NCBI GenBank assembly: GCA_902826945.1
Contig: CADEGS010000278.1
Coordinates: forward strand, 1 to 5,219
DNA: 5,219 nucleotides
Direction: 5' to 3'
Origin: an uncultured bacterium
Lineage (GTDB): Bacteria > Planctomycetota > UBA1135 > GCA-002686595
The position numbers and the translations under genes were made by a program. Positions 1 to 5,219 of this stretch are shown in pieces; the stretch's first letter is position 1; the number at the start of each line of letters is the position of its first letter. The notes beneath the pieces are model-generated. The model was given only the letters and a program-made list of their open reading frames with translations. It had not been told where the DNA came from and did not search any database.

Positions 1-49
1 GGCGGAGCCAGACGGTGCTGGGGGCCGCGCAGGATTCTTTCTCAGGCGC

Positions 50-1237
50 TCACAGCTCGCGCGGCCCCCCGCCGGTCACGAAGAATTCGACCGTCGGGCG
101 GCGGCGGAAGCGCGCCTGGAAGGCGCGCTCGACGTGCTCCTGGAAGCCCTCGCGCGCCTCGCGCCGCAGCACGACGGCGACACAGCCGCCGAAGCCCGCG
201 CCGGTCAGGCGCGCGCCGAGCACGCCGGGCCACTCGTGCGCCGCGTCCACCAGCACGTCGAGCTCGGGGATCGAGACCTCGAACAGCTCGCGCAGCGAGG
301 CGTGCGCGGCGCTGACCTGCGCGCCGAAGCGCTCGAGGTCGCCGCGGCGCAGCGCGTCGCGCGCGTCGAACGTGCGCGCCACCTCGGACACGACGTGCCG
401 CGCGCGGCGCTGGAGCGTCTCGGGCAGCCGGTCGGCGTGCTCGCGCACGACCTCGCGCGAGACGTCGCGCAGGCACTCGGCGCCGGGGGCGAAGGGGCGC
501 AGGAGCTCGAAGGCCTGCGCGCACTCGGACACGCGCTGGTTGAACGCGCCCTGGGCCAGCCCGCGCCGCACGCCGCTGTCCGCCACCGCGACGAGCAGCC
601 GCTCGGCCGGCAGCGGCACGTGGTCGATCGACGCGTCCTTGCAGTCGAGCCACAGGAGGTGGCCGGCGCGGCCGTGCGCGACGGCGTAGGGGTCCATGAT
701 CCCGCACCGCACGCCGACGAACTCGCGCTCGCCCCACAGCGCGGCGTCGATGCAGCCGGCCAGGCTGCCCTCCAGGCCCCACACCTGCTCGAGCGCGAAG
801 GCCAGCCCGACGCAGATCGACGCCGACGAGGAGAGCCCCGCGCCGATCGGCAGGTTGCCGCCGAACAGCACCTGCAAGCCGTGCTCGGGCCGCGCGCGCT
901 CGAGCACGCGCAGGAGCACGCCCAGCGGGTAGTCGGTCCACTGCGCGCGCGGCGTGCGCGGCAGGTCGTCGAGGTCGGCCGCGAGCTCGCCCGGCTCGAC
1001 GGTCGAGGCGAAGTGCACGCTGCGCGCGGCGCGCGGCCGCAGCGCCAGGAACGTGCCGCGGTCGATCGTCGCCGGCATGACCGGGCCCCCGTTGTAGTCG
1101 AGGTGCGCGCCCATCAGGTTCACCCGGCCGGGCGAGAAGAAGAGCCGCACGCCGCGCGCGTCGCCGAAGCGCGCGGCGAACTGCTCCTTGTGCGCCGCCA
1201 GCGCGTGCGCGAGGGCCGGGTCGCTCGGGCTCTCCAT
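50..1237 (-). CDS. galK: Galactokinase-family GHMP sugar kinase (GalK-like), substrate possibly not galactose
   Basis: This 395-residue protein is the usual length for a galactokinase, an ATP-dependent cytosolic sugar-1-kinase that feeds UDP-sugar formation. All three GHMP motifs are visible. The N-terminal sugar signature at residues 37-51 begins GRVNLMGAHLDY. The phosphate-binding loop at 132-139 is GAGLSSSA. The C-terminal glycine-rich motif at 343-352 is RLTGAGFGGC. The segment CGIMDPYA (178-185) carries the catalytic-base Asp182. Two classical galactose contacts differ. The Glu of GEHxDY is Ala44, and the Tyr of the YNxRR-like segment is Phe232. The fold and chemistry are therefore secure but the sugar is not; a galactose relative altered at C6, such as galacturonate, is possible. 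The ATG at 1237 places the first motif at the expected distance from the N terminus. Only a weak ribosome site (CGGAA) precedes it. The gene is divergent from the lipoprotein gene, and its symbol is given at family level only. Confidence 0.88.
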   Translation of the reverse strand: MESPSDPALAHALAAHKEQFAARFGDARGVRLFFSPGRVNLMGAHLDYNGGPVMPATIDRGTFLALRPRAARSVHFASTVEPGELAADLDDLPRTPRAQWTDYPLGVLLRVLERARPEHGLQVLFGGNLPIGAGLSSSASICVGLAFALEQVWGLEGSLAGCIDAALWGEREFVGVRCGIMDPYAVAHGRAGHLLWLDCKDASIDHVPLPAERLLVAVADSGVRRGLAQGAFNQRVSECAQAFELLRPFAPGAECLRDVSREVVREHADRLPETLQRRARHVVSEVARTFDARDALRRGDLERFGAQVSAAHASLRELFEVSIPELDVLVDAAHEWPGVLGARLTGAGFGGCVAVVLRREAREGFQEHVERAFQARFRRRPTVEFFVTGGGPREL

Positions 1238-1322
1238 CGCGTTCCGAGCCTAGCCCCGCCGGCGGGCGCGGGAAAGGCGCTCGGCCGTGGCGAGCGGCCG
1301 CGGCCAGGGCTACGCTCCGCGC
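1238..1322. promoter_or_regulatory. Divergent intergenic spacer with a 12-bp palindrome; presumed promoter region for both flanking genes
   Basis: This 85-bp gap separates the starts of two divergent genes, so promoters for both should lie here. I see no convincing -35/-10 pair. The spacer contains a perfect 12-bp palindrome, CCCGCCGGCGGG, at 1255-1266, and a 10-bp palindrome, GGCCGCGGCC, at 1296-1305. Either could be an operator, but in DNA this GC-rich such palindromes also arise by chance. The regulatory role is inferred from position alone. Confidence 0.35.
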
Positions 1323-1649
1323 ATGCTCCGCCGACGGCTCCGCCGCGCCGCGCCAGCGCTCGCCGCGGCGCTCCTCGCCGGCTGCGCCAGCGTGACGTTC
1401 GAGCGCGACACGCCGACGTCCGGCACGTTCGACTCGACCGCCTGGGCCTTCACGCTGTTCGGCTACGACTTCCCGAGCTCTGCCCTGCAGATCGCGCGCG
1501 GGAACGCGTCGGACAGCGGCCTGCCGAACCTGATCGTGGACGAGCAGAGCGTCCTGCCGCGCCTGGGGCCGCTCGACTGGCTGCTCGACATCCTGATGGT
1601 GCGCCGGGCGCACGTCAGCGGGACCTGGGGCCTGCCCCCGCCGCCGTGA
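1323..1649 (+). CDS. Small putative lipoprotein of unknown function
   Basis: The protein is 108 residues long and I cannot assign it to a named family. Its N terminus is a lipoprotein signal: an arginine-rich n-region (residues 2-8), a hydrophobic Ala/Leu stretch (9-19), and a lipobox LAGC with the acylated cysteine predicted at Cys21. The mature part is about 88 residues. It contains blocks that look like a conserved family rather than chance coding: FGYDFPSSALQIARGNAS (46-63), LPNLIVDE (67-74) and GPLDWLLDI (82-90), ending in SGTWG and a short proline tail. The ATG at 1323 is preferred over an in-frame GTG at 1287 because the signal peptide begins right there. No good Shine-Dalgarno sequence is seen at either start. 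The 3' end overlaps the convergent glycosyltransferase gene by 35 bp. It probably anchors to a membrane facing the periplasm. Confidence 0.75.
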   Translation: MLRRRLRRAAPALAAALLAGCASVTFERDTPTSGTFDSTAWAFTLFGYDFPSSALQIARGNASDSGLPNLIVDEQSVLPRLGPLDWLLDILMVRRAHVSGTWGLPPPP

Positions 1650-2394
1650 GCCACAGGCGCACGCGCCAGACGAGGATCCAGCCCAGGATCTTCCAGCCGG
1701 CGCGCAGCGTCCCGAGCACCGTCCCGGTGATCTTGCTGCGCCCCACCCGCGGCCGGTAGCGCACCGGCACCTCGACCGCGCGCAGCCCGTACGTGCGCGC
1801 CTTGAGCTGCATCTCGACCGTCCAGCCGAAGCCGGTGTCCCGCATCGCGAGGCGGCGCAGGGCCTCGACGCGGATCGCGCGGAACGGCCCGAGGTCGGTG
1901 TAGCGCGCGCGGAACAGGACGCGCATCAGGAAGCAGGCCAGGCGGTTCCCGAACCACGCCTGCGGCAGGAGCGCGCGCATGTCCGCGCCGCCCAGGACGC
2001 GCGAGCCGATCACCAGGTCGGCGCGGCCCTCCTCGAGCGGCGCCAAGAGCGCGTGCAGGTCCGCCGGGTAGTCCGAGCGGTCCGCGTCGAGGAAGACCAC
2101 GACGTCGCCGTCCCCGAGCGGCGGCTCGCCCGCCGGCGAGGACCGCTCGAGGAGCTGCTCCAGCGCCGCCAGGCAGGCGCGGCCGTAGCCGGGCCGCGGC
2201 TCGTGCACGACCTCCGCGCCGCGCGCGCGCGCGACCTGCGCCGTCCGGTCGCGCGAGCCGTTGTCGGCCACGACGAGCCGCGCCAGGCGCTCGCGCGGCA
2301 GCTCGTCCAGCACGAGCGGCAGCGCCTGCTCCTCGTCGCGCGCCGGCATCGCCAGGCCGACGCGCGGCGCGCGCGTCCCGTCCGCGCGGCTCAT
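1615..2394 (-). CDS. Family 2 glycosyltransferase, dolichyl-phosphate-mannose-synthase-like
   Basis: This 259-residue inverting GT-A glycosyltransferase probably transfers a sugar from a nucleotide donor to a polyprenyl-phosphate or other envelope acceptor at the inner membrane face. The N-terminal strand with PARDEE (17-22) corresponds to the PAxNEE nucleotide-binding start of the family. ADNGSRDRT (43-51) matches the usual DDGSxDxT. The metal-binding DxD is Asp103-Ala-Asp105. GSRVLGG (130-136), TDLGPFRAIR (166-175) and GFGWTVEMQ (188-196) are characteristic of the DPM1-like bacterial subgroup, as is YRPRVGRSKITG (213-224). No transmembrane spans of the larger DPM1 type follow. The tail (232-250) is rich in Trp, Leu and Ile and may lie on the membrane. 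The ATG at 2394 gives a short leader before the first strand. It lies 19 bp after the parvulin gene with no clear Shine-Dalgarno sequence. Donor and acceptor cannot be named. Confidence 0.9.
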   Translation of the reverse strand: MSRADGTRAPRVGLAMPARDEEQALPLVLDELPRERLARLVVADNGSRDRTAQVARARGAEVVHEPRPGYGRACLAALEQLLERSSPAGEPPLGDGDVVVFLDADRSDYPADLHALLAPLEEGRADLVIGSRVLGGADMRALLPQAWFGNRLACFLMRVLFRARYTDLGPFRAIRVEALRRLAMRDTGFGWTVEMQLKARTYGLRAVEVPVRYRPRVGRSKITGTVLGTLRAGWKILGWILVWRVRLWLTAAGAGPRSR

Positions 2395-2413
2395 CGCAGC
2401 GGGGCCCGCACGC

Positions 2414-3496
2414 TCAACGCTCGCGCCGCAGGAGCAGCCAGCCGGCCTCGACGGGGAGCGGGTCGAGCAGGGTGCCGGGCTCGACCAGGAACAGCGGATC
2501 GAGGGCGCGCGAGAGCCCCGGCGCGTCGCGCCGCAGCCAGCCGAGGTCGCCGGCGCGCGCGCGCCCGCCCTGGTCGTCGTCGTGCGCGCGCGCCAGCTCG
2601 GCCATGTCGGCCCCGGCGCGCAGGCGCTGGCCGAGCTCCTGCGCGAGCAGGCGCGCCTCCTCCTGCGTGCGCTCGGTGAGCGCGCGCGGGCCCTCGACGT
2701 CCTTGTGCGCGACGAAGATCGCGCGCGCGCGGATCCACGGCTCCGGGAAGAGGTCCGCCGGCAGCTCCTCGGGCGCGACGCGCTGGCCGACGACCAGCCC
2801 GAGCGCCGCCTCGATCGGCCCGAAGAGCTCTCCCGGCGCGGCGCGGAAGGTCGCCTCCTTCAGGAGCCGATCCTGCGGCCCGCGCTCGAAGACGGCGTAG
2901 GCGCCGCCGCGCGCGGCGCTGAGCGGGTCGTCCGAGGCCTCGCGCGCCAGCGTCCCGAAGGCCTCGCCGGCACGCGCGCGCGCGAGCAGCGCCGCGGCGC
3001 GCTCGTGCGCGGCCGCGTCGCGACCGCGCAGGACGATCGCGCGGCAGCCGGCCAGCCGCTCGACGCGCTGCACGAGCTCGAAGCCCTCCGGCCCCTCGAG
3101 CGGCGGCGAGACCTCGCCCGGCTGCGCGGCCCACAGGAAGGCCTCGACGTCGTCGCGCAGCGCTCCCGGAGCGAACGTGCCGAGCACGCCGCCGTGGCGG
3201 CCGCGGGCCTCCTCGGAGGCGCGCGCCGCGAGCTCGGCGAAGGGCGTCCCCGCCTCGAGCTCGGCGCGCAGGGCGAGCGCGCGGCGCAGGCCCTCCTCGC
3301 GCGCGCGCAGGGGCTTGCCGGGCGCGCCGGGCGGCGCGCCCGGGACGTCGGTGCGCGCGCGCACCAGGATGCGCGCGAGCGCGCGGCAGGGCGGCGGCTC
3401 CTCCTGCAGGTAGAGCGGGCGCGCGAGGTACGAGCGCGGCGCGCCCGTCTGCGCGGGCGCGGCGAGCAGGGCGACGAGGAGCGCGGCCGCGATCAC
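2414..3496 (-). CDS. Exported protein with three tandem parvulin-like (PpiC/SurA-type) domains
   Basis: This 360-residue protein is built from three parvulin/rotamase-like units, at about residues 38-146, 151-240 and 256-359. Each shows a first strand (ARILV, RAIVL, ARAIF), a helix ending in a G-x-x-F/M-x-x-LA pattern (TPFAELA, EAFGTLA, ADMAELA), a glycine turn (GGVLGTF, GGAYAVF, AGDLGWL) and a closing strand after a PGE/PGT turn. A short hydrophobic leader (2-13) followed by Ala-Pro-Ala (13-15) resembles a Sec signal with cleavage after residue 15, though it lacks basic residues. SurA and PpiD relatives assist folding of envelope proteins. None of the three units keeps the two parvulin histidines, so isomerase activity is doubtful and a chaperone or binding role may fit better. 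The only cysteines, 37 and 151, sit at the start of units 1 and 2. The GTG start is supported by GGGAGGAG seven bases upstream and overlaps the epimerase stop codon as GTGA. Confidence 0.82.
   Translation of the reverse strand: MIAAALLVALLAAPAQTGAPRSYLARPLYLQEEPPPCRALARILVRARTDVPGAPPGAPGKPLRAREEGLRRALALRAELEAGTPFAELAARASEEARGRHGGVLGTFAPGALRDDVEAFLWAAQPGEVSPPLEGPEGFELVQRVERLAGCRAIVLRGRDAAAHERAAALLARARAGEAFGTLAREASDDPLSAARGGAYAVFERGPQDRLLKEATFRAAPGELFGPIEAALGLVVGQRVAPEELPADLFPEPWIRARAIFVAHKDVEGPRALTERTQEEARLLAQELGQRLRAGADMAELARAHDDDQGGRARAGDLGWLRRDAPGLSRALDPLFLVEPGTLLDPLPVEAGWLLLRRER
3321..3365. repeat. Cluster of GC palindromes inside the parvulin-like gene
   Basis: Two copies of the 8-bp palindrome GGCGCGCC (3321-3328 and 3333-3340) are separated by four bases and can pair as an 8-bp stem. 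They are followed by the perfect 16-bp palindrome GGTGCGCGCGCGCACC at 3350-3365. The first part encodes the Pro-Gly-Ala loop (residues 52-60) between the first strand and helix of parvulin unit 1. It may be only a product of strong GC and codon bias. Confidence 0.5.
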
Positions 3497-4512
3497 GCGC
3501 GCGCTCCTCCCGCCAGCCAGCCGTGCGCGCGCGCGGCCTCGATCGCGCCGGCGAGCACGGGCGCGAACGGGCGCGGGCTCCAGCCGAGCTCGGCGCGCGC
3601 GCGCGCCGCGTCGAAGCGGAAGTGCAGGCCGAGCAGGCGCAGCGCCTGCGGGGTGGCCAGGGCGAGCGGACGCACGCGGTCGGCCAGCGCCGCGGCCGCG
3701 ACGACGGCGCCCCAGGCGGCGCGCGGGACGCTGCGGCGCGGCGCGCGCGCGCCGAGCTCCGCGGCCGCCTGCGCGAAGAGCGCGCAGAGGCTCCAGTTCG
3801 ACTCGACCAGCACGAAGCGCCGCCCGCGCGCCCCGCGCTCCAGCGCGCGCAGGCAGCCGTCCACGACGTCGTCCACGCCGACCACGCCCAGCGAGCCGGG
3901 TGGCGCGAGCGGCCCCAAACGGCCCGCCGCCAGGCGCCGCAGGAAGCGGATCGTGTTCGTCGGCCGCGCGCTCGGCCCGAAGATCGCCCCGGGGTTCACG
4001 ACGACGACGTCGAGCGCGTCGGCCGCGGCCAGCGCGAGCTCCTCGGCGGCGCGCTTGGTCGTGACGTAGGCGACGCCCAGCCCGCCGCCGTTGAAGGGCG
4101 CGTCCTCGTCGAGCGCCGCCGTCGCGTCGGGCGCGTGCCCCACGGCGACGACCGAGCTCACGTGCAGGAAGCGCCGCACGCCGGCCGCGCGCGCCGCGTC
4201 GAGCAGCGCGCGCGTGCCCTCGACGTTCACGCGCCAGGAGCGCTCGACGTCGGCCGTGGCGTAGCTGATCAGCGCGGCGGAGTGCACGACGTCGGCCGGC
4301 CCGCGCGCGCTCGCGGCGGCCAGCGCGCGCGCGAGCGACGCGGGCTCCTCGAGCGCGCCCGCGTGCCAGACGACGTCCAGCCCCGCGAGCGGCGCGCGCT
4401 CGGAGGAGGGGCGCGCGAGCGCGTGCACCTCGCGGCCCGCGCGCGCGAGCGCGCGCACCAGCGGCGCGCCGAGGAAACCCGTCGCCCCGGTCACCAGCAC
4501 GGCGCCGGTCAC
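3493..4512 (-). CDS. NAD(P)-dependent epimerase/dehydratase (extended SDR family)
   Basis: This 339-residue extended short-chain dehydrogenase/reductase resembles dihydroflavonol-reductase, 3-beta-hydroxysteroid-dehydrogenase and HpnA-type proteins. These oxidise, reduce or epimerise sugar nucleotides, lipids or sterol-like substrates in the cytosol. The dinucleotide-binding loop is TGATGFLG (8-15). The family's HSAAL segment (77-81) and NVEGT (96-100) follow. The catalytic residues are Ser119/Ser120 (HVSSV), Tyr149 and Lys153 in a YVTTK motif, and NPGAIFGPS (173-181) lies behind them. The C-terminal part holds the substrate-specific region and ends in the family-typical ELGWSPRPF (308-316). 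The reading frame stays open far upstream, but the GTG at 4512 sits just before the first beta strand. It is preceded by GAGGGGAG at nine bases and overlaps the kinase stop as GTGA, so it is the chosen start. The next gene begins in another GTGA overlap. HpnA is a plausible relative, but no hopanoid genes are visible here and the substrate stays open. Confidence 0.88.
   Translation of the reverse strand: MTGAVLVTGATGFLGAPLVRALARAGREVHALARPSSERAPLAGLDVVWHAGALEEPASLARALAAASARGPADVVHSAALISYATADVERSWRVNVEGTRALLDAARAAGVRRFLHVSSVVAVGHAPDATAALDEDAPFNGGGLGVAYVTTKRAAEELALAAADALDVVVVNPGAIFGPSARPTNTIRFLRRLAAGRLGPLAPPGSLGVVGVDDVVDGCLRALERGARGRRFVLVESNWSLCALFAQAAAELGARAPRRSVPRAAWGAVVAAAALADRVRPLALATPQALRLLGLHFRFDAARARAELGWSPRPFAPVLAGAIEAARAHGWLAGGARA
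3504..3511 (-). promoter_or_regulatory. Shine-Dalgarno sequence of the parvulin-like gene
   Basis: Read on the minus strand this is GGGAGGAG, seven bases before the GTG start at 3496. It lies inside the end of the epimerase gene. It decides the start of the downstream gene and supports translational coupling. Confidence 0.75.
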
Positions 4513-5219
4513 GACGCGGCGCTCCCCTCGGCCGGGCGCGCGGGGACGGCCGTGCGCGCGAGCGGCAGGCGCACCGTCGCGACCGTCCCGCCGCGCGCCC
4601 CGGGCGCGAGCGCGATCGAGCCGTCGCTCTCCTCCACCACGCGCCGCGAGATCGCGAGGCCGAGGCCCGTGCCCTCGCTCTTGGTCGTGAAGTAGGGCTC
4701 GAACAGGCGCGCGCGCACCTCGTCGGTCAGGCCGGGGCCGGTGTCGGCGATGCGGCATACGGCCTGGCCGTCCTCGAGCGCGGTGTCCACGTAGAGCGAG
4801 CCGCCCTCGGGCATCGCCTGCAGCGCGTTCGAGACCAGGTTGACGAACACGCGCCGCAGCTTGTCGCGGTCGGCCCACACGCGCGCGCGCGTCCCCTCGC
4901 GCTGCACGCCGACGCCGAGCTCGACCGCCCAGGCGTCGTGCAGGTGCAGCACCTCGTCCAGGAGCTCGGTCAGCTCGAAGGCCTCCGGGCGCGGCTTGCG
5001 CCCGCCGGTGAACTCGTAGAAGTCGGCCGCGATCGCGCGCAGGTGCGCGACCTGGCGCCGGATCAGGTCCACGGTGCGCTCCAGGATCTCCTCGGAGCCC
5101 GGCGCCTTCTCGCGCCGCGCGCGCTCGAGCAGGTCGAGCGAGAGGCTGATCGGCGTCAGCGGGTTCTTGATGTCGTGCGCGATCTGGCGCGCCATCTCGC
5201 GCCAGGCGGCGTCCTTCTC
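4509..5219 (-). CDS. Sensor histidine kinase, NtrY-like transmitter region (5' end outside window)
   Basis: Only the C-terminal 236 residues are present, and the frame runs open to the right edge. The first visible residues, EKDAAWREMARQ, continue into the H-box, so the Met at 5195 is internal and not a start. The H-box reads AHDIKNPLTPI (14-24 of the visible part), with His15 the phospho-acceptor, as in NtrY-type kinases. The dimerisation helices with RRQVAHLRAIAADFYEF (54-70) also match that type. The HATPase domain shows the N-box FVNLVSNALQAM (Asn131), the G1 box DTGPG (159-163), the F-box FEPYF and the G2 box GTGLGL (183-188), so autokinase activity is expected. The stimulus-sensing part, usually membrane-bound with a HAMP or PAS domain, is missing. 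The protein ends in a short Ala/Pro-rich tail. No response regulator follows; instead the stop overlaps the epimerase start as GTGA. A cognate regulator may lie outside the window. Confidence 0.93.
   Translation of the reverse strand, partial: EKDAAWREMARQIAHDIKNPLTPISLSLDLLERARREKAPGSEEILERTVDLIRRQVAHLRAIAADFYEFTGGRKPRPEAFELTELLDEVLHLHDAWAVELGVGVQREGTRARVWADRDKLRRVFVNLVSNALQAMPEGGSLYVDTALEDGQAVCRIADTGPGLTDEVRARLFEPYFTTKSEGTGLGLAISRRVVEESDGSIALAPGARGGTVATVRLPLARTAVPARPAEGSAAS
4522..4529 (-). promoter_or_regulatory. Shine-Dalgarno sequence of the epimerase gene
   Basis: Read on the minus strand this is GAGGGGAG, nine bases before the GTG start at 4512. It lies within the 3' end of the histidine kinase gene. 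It selects this GTG over the much longer upstream open frame. Confidence 0.7.

Noticed and set aside
1..49. Possible feature at the left edge downstream of the sugar kinase
   Set aside because: No start, motif or hairpin with a T-tract was found in these 49 bases.
1287..1322. GTG at 1287 as the lipoprotein start
   Set aside because: It would add 12 residues before an otherwise typical lipoprotein signal peptide; the ATG at 1323 fits better.
42..1613. Leftward open frame of 523 codons spanning the sugar kinase, spacer and lipoprotein gene
   Set aside because: It is a shifted frame of the kinase with an Arg/Ala-rich low-complexity product, and it crosses the divergent spacer.
134..1759. Long rightward open frame of 541 codons opposite the sugar kinase
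   Set aside because: Its product is an Arg/Ala/Gly/His-rich sequence with no motifs, and it runs antisense to a gene with all GHMP motifs. Long stop-free antisense frames are expected at this GC content.
2261..4069. Rightward open frame of 602 codons opposite the parvulin-like, epimerase and glycosyltransferase genes
   Set aside because: It spans three well-supported minus-strand genes and has no recognisable domain or signal; it is a GC-driven shadow.
3523..4695. Rightward open frame of 390 codons opposite the epimerase and kinase genes
   Set aside because: The product is Arg/Ala-rich with no family features, while the opposite strand carries clear SDR and HATPase motifs.
4513..4878. Upstream extension of the epimerase frame to 4878, giving 461 residues and a possible fusion
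   Set aside because: The extension is a shifted-frame shadow of the kinase HATPase domain. The GTG at 4512 has a good Shine-Dalgarno sequence and sits immediately before the Rossmann strand.
5193..5195. ATG at 5195 as the start of the histidine kinase
   Set aside because: The frame continues to the window edge and the upstream residues AAWRE are the normal lead-in to the NtrY-type H-box, so the gene is truncated by the window.

Overview
The window is extremely GC-rich (about three quarters G+C by eye) and full of GCGC/CGCG runs. It is densely coding, with 4-base gene overlaps, GTG starts and no RNA genes or mobile elements. Base composition and the mix of families (an NtrY-like kinase, a parvulin, a DPM1-like glycosyltransferase, a lipobox lipoprotein) suggest a GC-rich, probably diderm bacterium such as a member of Planctomycetota or Myxococcota. 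That placement is inference; no single marker here settles it.

Layout from left to right. Positions 1-49 hold nothing recognisable. A galactokinase-family GHMP sugar kinase runs leftward (50-1237). An 85-bp divergent spacer (1238-1322) separates it from a small rightward lipoprotein gene (1323-1649). The lipoprotein overlaps tail-to-tail, by 35 bp, the last gene of a leftward four-gene block. In transcription order that block is: an NtrY-like sensor histidine kinase, cut off by the right window edge (4509-5219); an NAD(P)-dependent epimerase/dehydratase of the extended SDR type (3493-4512); an exported three-domain parvulin-like protein (2414-3496); and a family 2 glycosyltransferase (1615-2394).

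The first two junctions of the block are 4-base GTGA overlaps, each preceded by a strong Shine-Dalgarno sequence, and the third is a 19-bp gap. The four genes are therefore almost certainly co-transcribed and partly translationally coupled. A sugar-nucleotide or lipid-modifying SDR, a glycosyltransferase and an envelope folding factor downstream of a sensor kinase fit a cell-envelope theme, but no pathway can be named from this window.

The points most worth a second look are two. The sugar kinase keeps its catalytic Asp and phosphate-binding loops but has replaced two sugar-contacting residues of classical galactokinase (Glu to Ala, Tyr to Phe). All three parvulin domains lack both conserved active-site histidines. 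I found no convincing new system such as a defence island, CRISPR array, integrase or retroelement.
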